Shown piece after piece: positions 20,054-29,158 of a stretch of 42,893 bases of DNA (position 1 is its first letter; every line of letters begins with the position of its first letter). Position numbers and translations under genes: made by a program. Source of the DNA: an uncultured Methylococcaceae bacterium. GTDB lineage: Bacteria; Pseudomonadota; Gammaproteobacteria; Methylococcales; Methylomonadaceae. The notes under the pieces were generated by a model. The model did no database searches. It saw only the letters and a program-made list of their open reading frames with translations, and had not been told where the DNA came from. The stretch lies in assembly GCA_903866825.1 (NCBI GenBank), contig CAIPPE010000168.1, forward strand, positions 1 through 42,893. The letters run 5' to 3'.

Positions 20054-21244
20054 TTAAGCTAAAGGTCTGACGACCCAATTCTGATTATCTTGTACTAAAA
20101 TAGAAGTGCAGCCTAACTCTTTTGCACCTCCGGTTTGTCCTGGTAATTGTTGCACAACCGCTTGTTTTTGAGCTCGCAAATCCCTGACTTTCTCATTTAA
20201 AGCACTATCATTACCAAACGGCGCAAAAATAAGTTCTCTTTGCTGCGCCTGACTGACTTGCTTACTTAATGAAGAAAGTAGCTTTAAATCTGAGCTAAAC
20301 CCTGTTGCTGGACGAGCCCTTCCAAACACTCCACCAATATTGTCATAACGCCCACCCCTGGCAATTTCTCTGCCGATTGAGGGCACAAAAGCTGCAAACA
20401 CAATCCCGGTATGGTAGTGATAACCTCTCAATTCTGCAAGATCAAAACTAATGGGTAACTGCGGTAAATAGCTCGTTAATTTTTCAGCAATGGCTTCTAA
20501 ATCTAACAGTGCATTTTTAACTTCATCATTGGCTTTTGCCAAAACAGATCGGGCCTTACTTAGGGTTTCTTTACCGCCATTTAACTCAGGCAACTTTAAC
20601 AGCATGGCCTTAAGATCATTATGAATGGCATAAGTCTCTAATAAAACTTGCAGCTCAGGCCTCGCTTTGCGCTGCAATACATCAAACAGCTCACTCTCTT
20701 GAATCTCTGTCAATTCAGCCTGCCGAGATAAGGCACGATATATACCCACATGCCCCAAATCCAGATGAATATGAGTGAGCCCAGTGATAGCCAACAATTC
20801 CAACATGAGGCGTATCACTTCGACATCACTTTCTTTACCGGCATGCCCATACAACTCTGCACCAATTTGCATAGGACTGCGAGTTTTTTGAAGCGGATCA
20901 CCTCGAGTATGAAGAATGGTTCCAACATAACATAACCGTGTTGGCCATTCGTGTTTTAAATTATGCGCGTCTATTCTTGCAACTTGCGGCGTCATATCAG
21001 CTCTTACGCCCAGCATTTCACCGCTAATCTGATCGGTTAACTTAAACGTTTGCAAATCCAAATCATGGCCTGAGCCTGTTAATAAAGAATCTAAAAAATC
21101 AATAAATGGAGGGATAACTAAATCGTACCCCCAACAAGCAAACAAATCCAGTAACTTACTGCGCAAGCTTTCCAGATATCTAGCCTCTTCAGGCAAAATT
21201 TCATCAATCCCTTCAGGCAAAAGCCAAGAGTCTTTTTGTTGCAT
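20054..21244 (-). CDS. hisZ: ATP phosphoribosyltransferase regulatory subunit
   Basis: The protein resembles the catalytic core of histidyl-tRNA synthetase (LRADMTPQVARID, TRLCYVGTILH, ARGGRYDNIGGVFGRARPATGFS) but lacks the anticodon-binding domain, as expected for HisZ. HisZ pairs with the short form of HisG to start histidine synthesis. A TTG at 21262 lies at the base of the hairpin at 21264-21293, so the start is placed at ATG 21244 (MQQKDSWLLPEGIDEILP), giving 396 aa. Confidence 0.93.
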   Translation of the reverse strand: MQQKDSWLLPEGIDEILPEEARYLESLRSKLLDLFACWGYDLVIPPFIDFLDSLLTGSGHDLDLQTFKLTDQISGEMLGVRADMTPQVARIDAHNLKHEWPTRLCYVGTILHTRGDPLQKTRSPMQIGAELYGHAGKESDVEVIRLMLELLAITGLTHIHLDLGHVGIYRALSRQAELTEIQESELFDVLQRKARPELQVLLETYAIHNDLKAMLLKLPELNGGKETLSKARSVLAKANDEVKNALLDLEAIAEKLTSYLPQLPISFDLAELRGYHYHTGIVFAAFVPSIGREIARGGRYDNIGGVFGRARPATGFSSDLKLLSSLSKQVSQAQQRELIFAPFGNDSALNEKVRDLRAQKQAVVQQLPGQTGGAKELGCTSILVQDNQNWVVRPLA

Positions 21245-21263
21245 TTTTGTATGTCCACTCAAA

Positions 21264-21293
21264 CAAAACGCCCCACCAAGGCGGAGCGTTTTG
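21264..21293 (-). terminator. Hairpin between hflC and hisZ, terminator or attenuator
   Basis: CAAAACGC (21264-21271) and GCGTTTTG (21286-21293) pair perfectly, with further partial CC/GG pairing inside the loop. On the minus strand the 3' arm itself ends in TTTTG and runs into TTT. It lies between the hflC stop and the hisZ start, inside a gene block usually transcribed together, so it may cut hisZ-purA expression relative to hflKC or end the transcript. Confidence 0.55.
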
Positions 21294-21370
21294 TTGTTTT
21301 ATTAAAAGTCGAATTCAGTCAAACCGATAGTTTCAGATTAGAATATATATCAGTTAATCCTTATCCTAAG

Positions 21371-22225
21371 CTATTTTTGCTTATTAAAATACCGAAAAAA
21401 ATCAGAATCAGGATCCAAAACCATTAAACTTGTGTTATTGAAGGCCTTCTTGTAAGCATTAAGGCTACGGTAAAACGTGAAGAACTCTGCATCCGCACCA
21501 TAAGCAGTCGAATAAATTTCTGCAGACGCCGCATCACCTTCACCGCGTAACTTCTCAGCATCACGGAAAGCATTCGCTAAAGTAACCACCCTTTGCCTAT
21601 CCGCATCGGCCCGAATTCTTTCAGCCGCCTCTGCACCTTGAGATCTAAATTCACGTGCAACTCTTTCCCGTTCGGCTTCCATTCTACGAAATACAGAACT
21701 ACTGACTTCAGGTGGTAAATCAATACGCATAACCTGCACGTCAACAATTTCCATTCCTAATTCAGCTGCAACCGCCTTAGAATTATTAGTTAAAATTTCT
21801 CTGATAGCACTACGATCCGTAGAAATAAGTTGTTTGATATTTCGCTTACTAAATTCACTCCTGAATGCATCCTTAATAATTTGATCCAGACGTGTATTCG
21901 CCTGATCAATATCACCTGCAACCGTTGTATAGAATGTACTCACATTGCCAATACGCCATTTAACAAAAGAATCAACAATTACATTCTTTTTCTCGGCAGT
22001 TAAAAATCGTTCAGGTGGCGCATCCATTGTTTGAATACGCGCATCAAACTTTTTAATATTGTTAATGAAAGGTATCTTAAAATGCAAGCCAGGTTCATAA
22101 TCGTTTTTAACAATTTCACCCAGACGAAATTTAATCGCTTTTTCAGTTTGACTCACCGAAAAGACGCTCATCACACCAAGTAATAACAACCCGGCTATAC
22201 CGACTAAAATCTTATTCTGTGTCAT
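21371..22225 (-). CDS. hflC: HflC, SPFH/band-7 regulator of FtsH protease
   Basis: The 284-aa protein has one N-terminal membrane anchor (LVGIAGLLLLGVMSVF), then the SPFH/prohibitin domain (EKAIKFRLGEIV through the helical RRMEAERERVAREFRSQGAEA). With HflK it forms a large inner-membrane complex that holds FtsH and modulates degradation of membrane proteins. Its ATG overlaps the hflK stop (ATGA), indicating coupled translation. Confidence 0.95.
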   Translation of the reverse strand: MTQNKILVGIAGLLLLGVMSVFSVSQTEKAIKFRLGEIVKNDYEPGLHFKIPFINNIKKFDARIQTMDAPPERFLTAEKKNVIVDSFVKWRIGNVSTFYTTVAGDIDQANTRLDQIIKDAFRSEFSKRNIKQLISTDRSAIREILTNNSKAVAAELGMEIVDVQVMRIDLPPEVSSSVFRRMEAERERVAREFRSQGAEAAERIRADADRQRVVTLANAFRDAEKLRGEGDAASAEIYSTAYGADAEFFTFYRSLNAYKKAFNNTSLMVLDPDSDFFRYFNKQK

Positions 22226-23466
22226 TGTCTTCCCCTTGCATCACGGCTACGAGTAGTAATTGGACGCTCAACAACGGGCTCTTGAACGACTGTCTGTTGT
22301 ACTTGAGGCTGAGATTGCGGTTGAGGCTGATCACTGGTTCCAGATTGCAAGCTTGATCCACTTGATTGAGATATGGTTTGATGCTGTACAATTTTATCAA
22401 GGGGCAAATAAAGTAAGTTATTGCCCGATTTAGTGTCTACTAAAACTTTATTTGTTTCAGTCATCACTGATTCCATTGATTCGATATACAAGCGCTTACG
22501 GGTGACATCCGGTGCCTTTGCATACTGAGTCAACAACTGGGAAAACCGGCTGGTCTCACCTTGTGCCTGAGCTATCACCTGTTCTTTATAACCTTCTGCT
22601 TCCTGAATCTTTCTCGCCGCTGCACCTCTAGCCTTTGGCACCACGTCGTTTGAATAAGCTTCCGCTTCATTGATTAAGCGTTGCTGATCTTCACGTGCTT
22701 TAATGGCATCTTCAAAGGAGCTTTGAACCTGTTCCGGCGGCTGAGCATCCTGCAAATTAACACTCGTAACCTGCACACCCGAATTATAGCTATCCATAAC
22801 GTCCTGAATTTCCTTTTTAATCAAGGTCACAATTTCGCTACGGCCTTGAGTCAACACAAAATCCATGGTACTACTACCCACCACACCGCGTAACGCACTT
22901 TCAGTCACCTGCTTTAAAGTTAAAGCCGGATTCACGACATTAAATATAAACTGTTTAGCATCCTTAACCTGATATTGAATCGCTAATCGAACGTCTACAT
23001 AATTTTCATCTTTCGTCAGCATTAAAGCCTCTTTAGGTACTGACCCTGATACTTTTTCGCCACCACTACTGCGATAGCCTACCTCAATAAAACGTTGTTG
23101 CTTTACATTAACAATATCAACGCGCTCAATAGGCGTTGGTAAATGCCAGTTCAAACCGGACTGCGTCGTTCCAACATACTTACCAAAACGGGTTTCAACG
23201 CCATGATTCCCTTCATCAACGATATAGAAGCCACTTAGCCCCCATATCACAAGCGCACCTCCAACAATAAAACCCGCATTCTTCTTTGAGTTGCCAGAGG
23301 AAAAGTTTCTAGATGAACCTTCGTTATCCCCATTCCCTCCACCGAAAAACTTCCCCAATTTTTCTTGTAATGAACGTATTGCTTCATCTAAATCAGGAGG
23401 TCCTTTTTGGTCACCTCGACCACTCCAGGGGTCTTTCTTATCACCACCAGGCTCATTCCACGACAT
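22222..23466 (-). CDS. hflK: HflK, SPFH/band-7 regulator of FtsH protease
   Basis: The 414-aa protein has the glycine-rich cytoplasmic N-terminus of HflK (MSWNEPGGDKKDPWSGRG), a single membrane segment (about 66-83, FIVGGALVIWGLSGFYIV), the SPFH domain (GNHGVETRFGKYVGT onward), a long helical region, and a Gln/Pro-rich C-terminal tail (about 370-400). It partners HflC around FtsH. It is the first gene of hflKC; 135 bp separate it from hflX. Confidence 0.95.
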   Translation of the reverse strand: MSWNEPGGDKKDPWSGRGDQKGPPDLDEAIRSLQEKLGKFFGGGNGDNEGSSRNFSSGNSKKNAGFIVGGALVIWGLSGFYIVDEGNHGVETRFGKYVGTTQSGLNWHLPTPIERVDIVNVKQQRFIEVGYRSSGGEKVSGSVPKEALMLTKDENYVDVRLAIQYQVKDAKQFIFNVVNPALTLKQVTESALRGVVGSSTMDFVLTQGRSEIVTLIKKEIQDVMDSYNSGVQVTSVNLQDAQPPEQVQSSFEDAIKAREDQQRLINEAEAYSNDVVPKARGAAARKIQEAEGYKEQVIAQAQGETSRFSQLLTQYAKAPDVTRKRLYIESMESVMTETNKVLVDTKSGNNLLYLPLDKIVQHQTISQSSGSSLQSGTSDQPQPQSQPQVQQTVVQEPVVERPITTRSRDARGRQ

Positions 23467-23601
23467 ACTTATGCTCCATATTGGATTACTTAATTAATTT
23501 ATCCCGCAGGATGTTCTAGTTCTATTCTATCGTAAATATCTAAAAAAGTGAAAACACCCGCCTCAAGGCTTATAACAGTACTAGCTTTAAACCAAGCTTA
23601 T

Positions 23602-24870
23602 TTACTGTGTTATGGCTTCACATTTTACATCTTTTAACAACCCTAAATACCGTACATCAATTTCGATGAGTACCTCAGTAACACCGAAGTCATCAATATG
23701 CTCGTCAATTATTTTTGCGCAAGTAAATAGTTTTGCTCTGATATTCCCTTGATCAGCCTGAATAAAACAGCGCCTTTTCACTTTAGTATTTGAAAACAAC
23801 TCTGCCAGAACCTGATAAAGCAACTCAATACCGGCACCAGTTTCAGCAGATAACCAAACTCTAACCGGATTACCCGAATCATCCCGATCAATATGAGGTT
23901 GAATATTTTCTAACAAATCAATTTTATTAAAAACTTCTAACTGCCTGACTTTATCAGCTTCTATATCCTCTAGCACCTGATTAACCTGGACAATTATCTC
24001 GTCTCGATCTTCGCTATAAGCATCAATAACATGCAGCAGTAAATCTGCTTCACTGGCTTCCTGTAACGTTGATTTAAATGCTGCGACTAATTCATGGGGT
24101 AAATGCCGAATAAAACCAACCGTATCTGCAATAACTATTTCACTGCTATTAGGTAACTGACAACTGCGTAAAGTAGGGTCTAAGGTTGCAAAAAGTTGAT
24201 CTGCAGTATATATCTCTGCCCCGGTTAAGGTATTAAATAAGGTTGATTTACCTGCATTGGTATAACCCACTAATGATACGGAGGGAATCTCGGCTTTTTT
24301 TCGCTTGCTTCTACCTTGATGCCTTTGCTTGTCAACCTTATCTAAACGCTGCTGGATCTGCTTAATTCGCAATCCTAAAAGCCGTCTATCGGTTTCCAAT
24401 TGCGTTTCACCGGGGCCCCTTAAGCCAATACCGCCCTTTTGACGCTCCAAATGGGTCCAGCCTCGGACTAAACGGGTTGATAGATGTTTTAATTGCGCAA
24501 GCTCAACTTGTAATTTGCCTTCGAAAGACTGAGCACGCTGAGCGAATATATCCAATATCAGGCCGTTTCTATCAACAACCCGAACACCTAAAGCGCCTTC
24601 CAGATTTCTTTCCTGACTGGGTGCCAAGGGATGATTAAATAAGACCACATCAGCGCCAAATTCCTCCACAGCGGCTTTAAGCTCATCTAGCTTGCCTTTA
24701 CCAACAAAATATTTTGGGTCTGGGCGTTTACGAGCCCCAGTAACAACATGCACGGGATCTGTTCCGGCCGACTTAGCCAGTTCTTTTAATTCTAAAAGAT
24801 CTTCTTGACCGGAACGAAAGGTTAAATGAACAAGGATCGCTCGTTCACCAGAATCAGGACGATCAAACAA
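23602..24870 (-). CDS. hflX: Ribosome-associated GTPase HflX
   Basis: The 422-aa protein has the HflX N-terminal domain, the linker GGIGLRGPGETQLETDRR (146-163), and a G domain with G1 GYTNAGKS (202-209), G3 DTVGF (249-253) and NKID. HflX splits or rescues stalled ribosomes, notably after heat stress. The best start is a TTG at 24870 with GGAG (24878-24881) 7 nt upstream; the nearest ATG upstream is out of frame and soon hits TGA. It lies 47 bp after hfq, the conserved order. Confidence 0.95.
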   Translation of the reverse strand: MFDRPDSGERAILVHLTFRSGQEDLLELKELAKSAGTDPVHVVTGARKRPDPKYFVGKGKLDELKAAVEEFGADVVLFNHPLAPSQERNLEGALGVRVVDRNGLILDIFAQRAQSFEGKLQVELAQLKHLSTRLVRGWTHLERQKGGIGLRGPGETQLETDRRLLGLRIKQIQQRLDKVDKQRHQGRSKRKKAEIPSVSLVGYTNAGKSTLFNTLTGAEIYTADQLFATLDPTLRSCQLPNSSEIVIADTVGFIRHLPHELVAAFKSTLQEASEADLLLHVIDAYSEDRDEIIVQVNQVLEDIEADKVRQLEVFNKIDLLENIQPHIDRDDSGNPVRVWLSAETGAGIELLYQVLAELFSNTKVKRRCFIQADQGNIRAKLFTCAKIIDEHIDDFGVTEVLIEIDVRYLGLLKDVKCEAITQ

Positions 24871-24917
24871 TAAAATACTCCATGCATAGCTCTATAAAAA
24901 CATTATGTAGCAACAAA

Positions 24918-25157
24918 TCACTCATCGACGATCTCGTCATCACGTTGCATTTTTACCACTTTACTAGGCACTATGGTTGAAATGGCATGCTTGTATACCA
25001 TTTGGCTAATCGTATTTTTTAACATGATCACATACTGATCAAATGAATCTACTTTTCCTTGCAGCTTAATACCGTTAACTAGAAAAATTGATACGGGAGT
25101 ATGTTCTTTTCTCAAAGAGTTTAGAAAATTATCCTGTAAGTTTTGACCTTTCGACAT
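24918..25157 (-). CDS. hfq: RNA chaperone Hfq
   Basis: The 79-aa protein is a canonical Hfq: Sm1 motif in [37 protein letters not shown], and the Sm2 YKHAIS at the end of the fold. It makes a hexamer that pairs small RNAs with mRNAs. A reading from 25217 would add 20 residues foreign to the family; ATG 25157 has a strong AAGGAG site 8 nt upstream and is the true start. The C-terminal tail is short and acidic. Confidence 0.98.
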   Translation of the reverse strand: MSKGQNLQDNFLNSLRKEHTPVSIFLVNGIKLQGKVDSFDQYVIMLKNTISQMVYKHAISTIVPSKVVKMQRDDEIVDE

Positions 25158-25284
25158 CCGATTTCTCCTTATTATTTTAATAAATTGGGGCTTAAGATAA
25201 CTGTAAATACAAGTCAATACAAATCTATATTATACAAAACGCAGTTGCTTATTTTCATTTTATCAGAGACAACTTGATTTTAGC

Positions 25285-25725
25285 CTATTTTATTACTGTG
25301 ATCTTTATTTTAACAATTAAACTACGAAATTCTTCTATTGTTAACTGATCATTTAAAATAAGAAGTGTTTGCTTATTTAACAACCTGTTAGAGAGACTAG
25401 ACGCATAATTAAAATGCAAAAATAACATTTGAGTGGTCATTACTGTTGATTGCAATATATTTATAGCAGTAAACTCTCTCCCATTTGCCAACTCCCACCC
25501 TGATGCATCAGAATATCTAATCTTATAATTTATATCAGTTAAACCATAGACACTCAATCGATAATACCCAGCAATAAAAATCAACAGACAGATTTTTATA
25601 AAAAGGTTCAATCCATTAGCTACTGAGGCGACCAGTGCCAGCAGATACATAATAAAAACTATTCGTCTCAACCACTTAGAGGGGTGACAGGTTAACAATA
25701 ACGGTGAATTATTTTCTTTAATCAT
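25285..25725 (-). CDS. YgfX-like inner-membrane protein
   Basis: The 146-aa protein starts PLLLTCHPSKWL, then has two close hydrophobic segments (about residues 20-55, IVFIMYLLALVASVANGL and LFIKICLLIFIAGYY) and a beta-rich soluble tail with SGWELANGREF. This fits the YgfX/CptA family: small two-helix membrane proteins reported in E. coli to interfere with MreB and FtsZ and elsewhere tied to FAD-dependent SdhE neighbours. The match is by layout and context, since ygfX genes are often found with ygfZ, which is divergent here. No sdhE (ygfY) gene is present in the window. The start is ATG 25725 rather than TTG 25731. Confidence 0.6.
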   Translation of the reverse strand: MIKENNSPLLLTCHPSKWLRRIVFIMYLLALVASVANGLNLFIKICLLIFIAGYYRLSVYGLTDINYKIRYSDASGWELANGREFTAINILQSTVMTTQMLFLHFNYASSLSNRLLNKQTLLILNDQLTIEEFRSLIVKIKITVIK

Positions 25726-25788
25726 ATTCAAAGTTAATCAACATCGATTAATTTCATTAACACTCGCTGCAGTAAGCCCTTTTAATGC

Positions 25789-25819
25789 TTGCAGCACTTA
25801 AAGACAGTTGCGATATAAT
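25789..25819 (+). promoter_or_regulatory. Candidate sigma-70 promoter of ygfZ-ctaA
   Basis: A perfect -10 box TATAAT lies at 25814-25819, 33 bp before the ygfZ ATG. A weak -35-like TTGCAG at 25789-25794 is 19 bp upstream of it. It sits in the 127-bp divergent gap between the ygfX-like gene and ygfZ. Confidence 0.5.
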
Positions 25820-25852
25820 CCTCTGCAAATAAACACCCATCCCTTTTATCCT

Positions 25853-26866
25853 ATGAATCAACACTGGAAAAACTTTCTTATTAATCAAGCGGCTCATTTT
25901 GAAAGCGATACTCAAATTACTTTCCCAGCCGCATCAGACTCCTGTAGAGATAACGCCCTTTACCCTATTGCACATTTGGCAATTCTCAAGATAGGTGGCG
26001 TCGACGCAGCTAAACTATTGCAAGGACAAATTACTTGTAATATTAACGATATTACCGAAACACAAAGCAGCCTTGGTGCCCTATGTACTCCTAAAGGTCG
26101 AGCAATAACAACCTTTTTGCTCGCAAAGACAACCGATGCTTTCTTAATGATTCTTCCCAGAGAACTACTGGAAACAGTCAAAAAAAGATTACAGATGTAT
26201 GTTTTAAGGTCTGCCGTCAGTTTAACTGATTATTCCGAACAATTTTGTTTATTAGGACTATTGCAAGCTAGACACACAGACAATAAACTCTTTAGCACAT
26301 CCCAACAAAACAGCCTTAGCATTACCGTCTCTACTATTCCCAATCGTCAATTGCTGATCGCCGAAGTCGATGAAGCCATCACACTTTGGTCCGATTTAGT
26401 CACTCACCAAGGTTTTCTACCCACATCCTCTGAACAATGGCGATATCTGGATGTTCTGACTGGCTTACCCTGGTTAACGACGGAAACGAGTGAAGAATTT
26501 ATTCCCCAAATGCTCAATCTGGATCAACTAGGAGGCATCAGCTATAATAAAGGCTGTTATACAGGTCAAGAAATTGTGGCAAGAACACATTACCTTGGAA
26601 AAGCAAAAAGAGCGCTGTGCCTTGCTGAATGCGACACGCCTTTAATTCCGCCACCTAATTCAGCGATACTCAATATTGCCGGAAGTAACACAGAACAAAC
26701 CAGTACCAAGGTGCTCTTTGCGATACGCTCCCCCATTTCATCAGAAACCGAAAAGGCAAGCGTTAAAATGTTAATAGTTTTGCAACTGGCTGAGAACAAT
26801 ACCTATAATCTGGTACTAGCTGATGACAACCAATCCCACGTTACCTTATTAACACAGCCATTATGA
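25853..26866 (+). CDS. ygfZ: YgfZ, folate-binding Fe-S/tRNA modification protein
   Basis: The 337-aa protein is related to the glycine-cleavage T protein and carries the YgfZ signature KGCYTGQE (233-240) with its conserved Cys. YgfZ uses folate and supports maturation or repair of some Fe-S enzymes, including the tRNA methylthiolase MiaB. A TTG at 25808 would extend the frame over the -10 box, so ATG 25853 is chosen. It overlaps ctaA by 4 bp (ATGA). Confidence 0.9.
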   Translation: MNQHWKNFLINQAAHFESDTQITFPAASDSCRDNALYPIAHLAILKIGGVDAAKLLQGQITCNINDITETQSSLGALCTPKGRAITTFLLAKTTDAFLMILPRELLETVKKRLQMYVLRSAVSLTDYSEQFCLLGLLQARHTDNKLFSTSQQNSLSITVSTIPNRQLLIAEVDEAITLWSDLVTHQGFLPTSSEQWRYLDVLTGLPWLTTETSEEFIPQMLNLDQLGGISYNKGCYTGQEIVARTHYLGKAKRALCLAECDTPLIPPPNSAILNIAGSNTEQTSTKVLFAIRSPISSETEKASVKMLIVLQLAENNTYNLVLADDNQSHVTLLTQPL

Positions 26867-27840
26867 TAGACTCACAAGCCGTTTTAAAATTTCGCCGTAT
26901 CGGTATCTTAACCATCGCCGCAGTTTACCTGGTTATTCTTATGGGCGGCATTGTTAGAGCCTCGGGCGCAGGCATGGGATGCCCTGACTGGCCAACCTGC
27001 TTTGGACAATGGATACCGCCTACAGAAGAAGCCCAATTACCGGCTAATTATCACGAAATTTATGCCGAACGCGGTTATGAGAACACGCAGTTTAACCCGG
27101 TCAAAACCTGGACTGAATATACTAATCGTTTGGTTGGCGTCACGATTGGTTTCTTGATTCTGCTGACTGCCTGGTCATCACGCATTTATATTAAAACGGA
27201 TAAAACCATTTTCTACTTATCATTAACCAGCTTTTTTCTGGTTGGTTTTCAAGGCTGGCTAGGCTCCAGTGTGGTGGCCAGTAACCTTAAACCCATCATG
27301 ATTACCTTGCACATGCTGTTGGCATTGGTAATTGTTGCCTTATTGATCTATACCATCGCGAGATCACAACGCGATTATCTGAGTGAGATTAAAATCCAGC
27401 TATTACCTGACACATTTAAAAAGGTACTCATTGCGGCAATGATAATGACCTTATTGCAAATAGCAATGGGTACTCAAGTGAGAGAAGCCGTGGACTTTAT
27501 TTCTCAATCACACATCGACCGTCAATATTGGCGTGATGACTTCCCGATTATCTTTTATATACACCGCTCATTTTCATCCATTATTCTTTTCACCAATGCC
27601 TGGTTAATCTGGAAAATCTATCAAGCGTTTAATAAAGGCAACTTATTATTTCGGACAGGAATAACACTAATCTCCTTAGTCATCACCGCTATTCTCGCGG
27701 GCGTCAGTCTTGACAGACTGGGTGTACCTGCCATTGCACAACCTGTGCATTTATTAATGGCGAATCTTATTTTTGGAGCCCAGTTCTTTCTTTATAGCTG
27801 TCTTAACTACTCAGAAAAAAAGCAGGCATTATCAAGGTAA
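26863..27840 (+). CDS. ctaA: Heme A synthase (COX15/CtaA family)
   Basis: The 325-aa membrane protein has about eight transmembrane helices and COX15/CtaA motifs: GGIVRASGAGMGCPDWPTCFG, the EYTNRLVG loop, GTQVREAVD, and later haem-ligand histidines in LHMLLALV, IHRSFSS and PVHLLMAN. It oxidises the C8 methyl of haem O to make haem A for aa3 oxidases. In the EYTNR loop an Asn stands where B. subtilis CtaA has a functional His. The usual partner ctaB/cyoE is not adjacent. It is translationally coupled to ygfZ. Confidence 0.88.
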   Translation: MIDSQAVLKFRRIGILTIAAVYLVILMGGIVRASGAGMGCPDWPTCFGQWIPPTEEAQLPANYHEIYAERGYENTQFNPVKTWTEYTNRLVGVTIGFLILLTAWSSRIYIKTDKTIFYLSLTSFFLVGFQGWLGSSVVASNLKPIMITLHMLLALVIVALLIYTIARSQRDYLSEIKIQLLPDTFKKVLIAAMIMTLLQIAMGTQVREAVDFISQSHIDRQYWRDDFPIIFYIHRSFSSIILFTNAWLIWKIYQAFNKGNLLFRTGITLISLVITAILAGVSLDRLGVPAIAQPVHLLMANLIFGAQFFLYSCLNYSEKKQALSR

Positions 27841-27869
27841 GACTTAAGCACTACAGACTTATTTTAAAG

Positions 27870-27899
27870 GCAGGGCCAATACTTCAATTATGGCCCTGC
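27870..27899. terminator. Convergent hairpin between ctaA and nitroreductase
   Basis: GCAGGGCCA (27870-27878) and TGGCCCTGC (27891-27899) form a perfect 9-bp stem with a 12-nt loop, between two convergent genes. On the minus strand it is followed by CTTTAAAATAAG, and on the plus strand by ATGACCC and then AT-rich sequence. It is probably a bidirectional terminator, stronger for the minus-strand gene. Confidence 0.65.
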
Positions 27900-27915
27900 G
27901 ATGACCCATTAAAAA

Positions 27916-28518
27916 TTATTCAATGCCCTTGCCCCATTGACCTGCATAAAATACTTCATTCAATGGCAGCCTTGATCGTGCAGACGCTTCTGCCTCTTTA
28001 AAACTTTCATCCAGTAAATCAACCTCTGCCTGATACCCGACTGCTATCATCGCTATAGGATTAAAATCAGCGGGAAGATTAAAAACCTCACGGGCTTTTT
28101 CAGCACTAAAACCACCCATCTGATGCGCAATTAAACCTAAGGCCGTTGCTTGTAAGCACAAACTGACAGCTGCGGCTCCCGCATCATAACCAGCCCAACG
28201 ATTAGGTTGCTCATTGTGCCGAAAGTTTTCCAAAGCGCCAACCAAAATCAATACCGGTGCATTCGTGGCCCACAATCTGTTTTTCTCTACAATCGTGGTT
28301 AAGGCATTATCCCAAGCCGCTACATCATCTGCTTTATTACTCACCACAAAACGCCAAGGTTGATCATTAAAGCAGGAAGGCGCCCAACGCGCGGCTTCTA
28401 ATAATGCCAGTAAGTCCTCATGCTTGATGGCTTTATCGGCATTGAAGGCTCTAGGACTCCAACGGTTTTGTATAATCTCATGAATCTTTACACTGGTAAC
28501 TGCTGATTTTTTTAACAT
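27916..28518 (-). CDS. Nitroreductase family protein
   Basis: The 200-aa protein is an FMN-dependent nitroreductase-family oxidoreductase: RWSPRAFNADKAI, ARWAPSCFNDQPWRFVV (FMN phosphate region), AGYDAGAAAVSLCLQATALGL and GYQAE. The substrate cannot be deduced from sequence. It stands alone, convergent with ctaA and downstream of a decayed nuclease gene. Confidence 0.88.
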   Translation of the reverse strand: MLKKSAVTSVKIHEIIQNRWSPRAFNADKAIKHEDLLALLEAARWAPSCFNDQPWRFVVSNKADDVAAWDNALTTIVEKNRLWATNAPVLILVGALENFRHNEQPNRWAGYDAGAAAVSLCLQATALGLIAHQMGGFSAEKAREVFNLPADFNPIAMIAVGYQAEVDLLDESFKEAEASARSRLPLNEVFYAGQWGKGIE

Positions 28519-28602
28519 GATTATCTCTTGAGTTTAAGGTTCTTGTTTTTTGTCGATCATATTTTATTGGGTAATGAATTTTTTGCGAGATACTTTGATA
28601 CT

Positions 28603-29040
28603 TTAATGAGTGGCCGTATTATCAAATACAGCGATCAATGTCTCGGCAGTTAAAATAGATTCACTCCAAGTATCTAATTCTTGTTCTGCTGCATTCTCTA
28701 ATTTATCGATTACCCAAGTTGATAAACTGCCGAAACATTTTTTAAGCAGTTTTTTTTAAGGGTTTGACTTCACCTGTTACTACCCCTTTTACAAGACCTA
28801 TCTCCATTCCTTGCTCCATTCCTTCGGCTCTGAACTTTTCCATATACATTCTTTGAACGCTGTTGATATAACGCATCTATTCTCTCCTTCTTTTGAACAA
28901 TCAATTTCGGCGTAAGCCATTGGAAAGTAAAAAGTCATTAACTCCTGAAAACAATGCTCAACTGCATCTTTCCAGGGACTATGGTAATCATCATTGGAAA
29001 ACTCATCACTCACACTCTCTGGATCTTCCTGCTTAGTCAT
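28603..29040 (-). pseudogene. Decayed Rpn/DUF4351-type nuclease gene
   Basis: Three pieces of one family appear in order but out of frame. Positions 29040 to about 28880 give the N-terminus (SPWKDAVEHCFQELMTFYFP, AEIDCSKEG). From 28866 a second frame gives the linker (INSVQRMYMEKFRAEGMEQG). After an A8 run near 28750 a third frame gives the C-terminal DUF4351-like end (STWVIDKLENAAEQELDTW, then SILTAETL) to TAA at 28603-28605. The full family is about 300 residues, so the central PD-(D/E)XK nuclease region is deleted and two frameshifts follow. An intact ribosome site (AAGGA) and ATG remain, giving an 80-aa truncated product that is probably non-functional. Confidence 0.7.
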
Positions 29041-29158
29041 AATTATCCTTATTGGCTTTCGGAAGATTATACGTGATGATAGGGTGAGTGGTGTTTAGAA
29101 ATCGATCAGGGCTGAAATTAACGGTTGTCTTAGAGAGCACACATCGTAACTTAAAATG

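Noticed and set aside
25158-25217. 20-residue N-terminal extension of Hfq
   Set aside because: It is foreign to the family, and ATG 25157 has a strong AAGGAG site.
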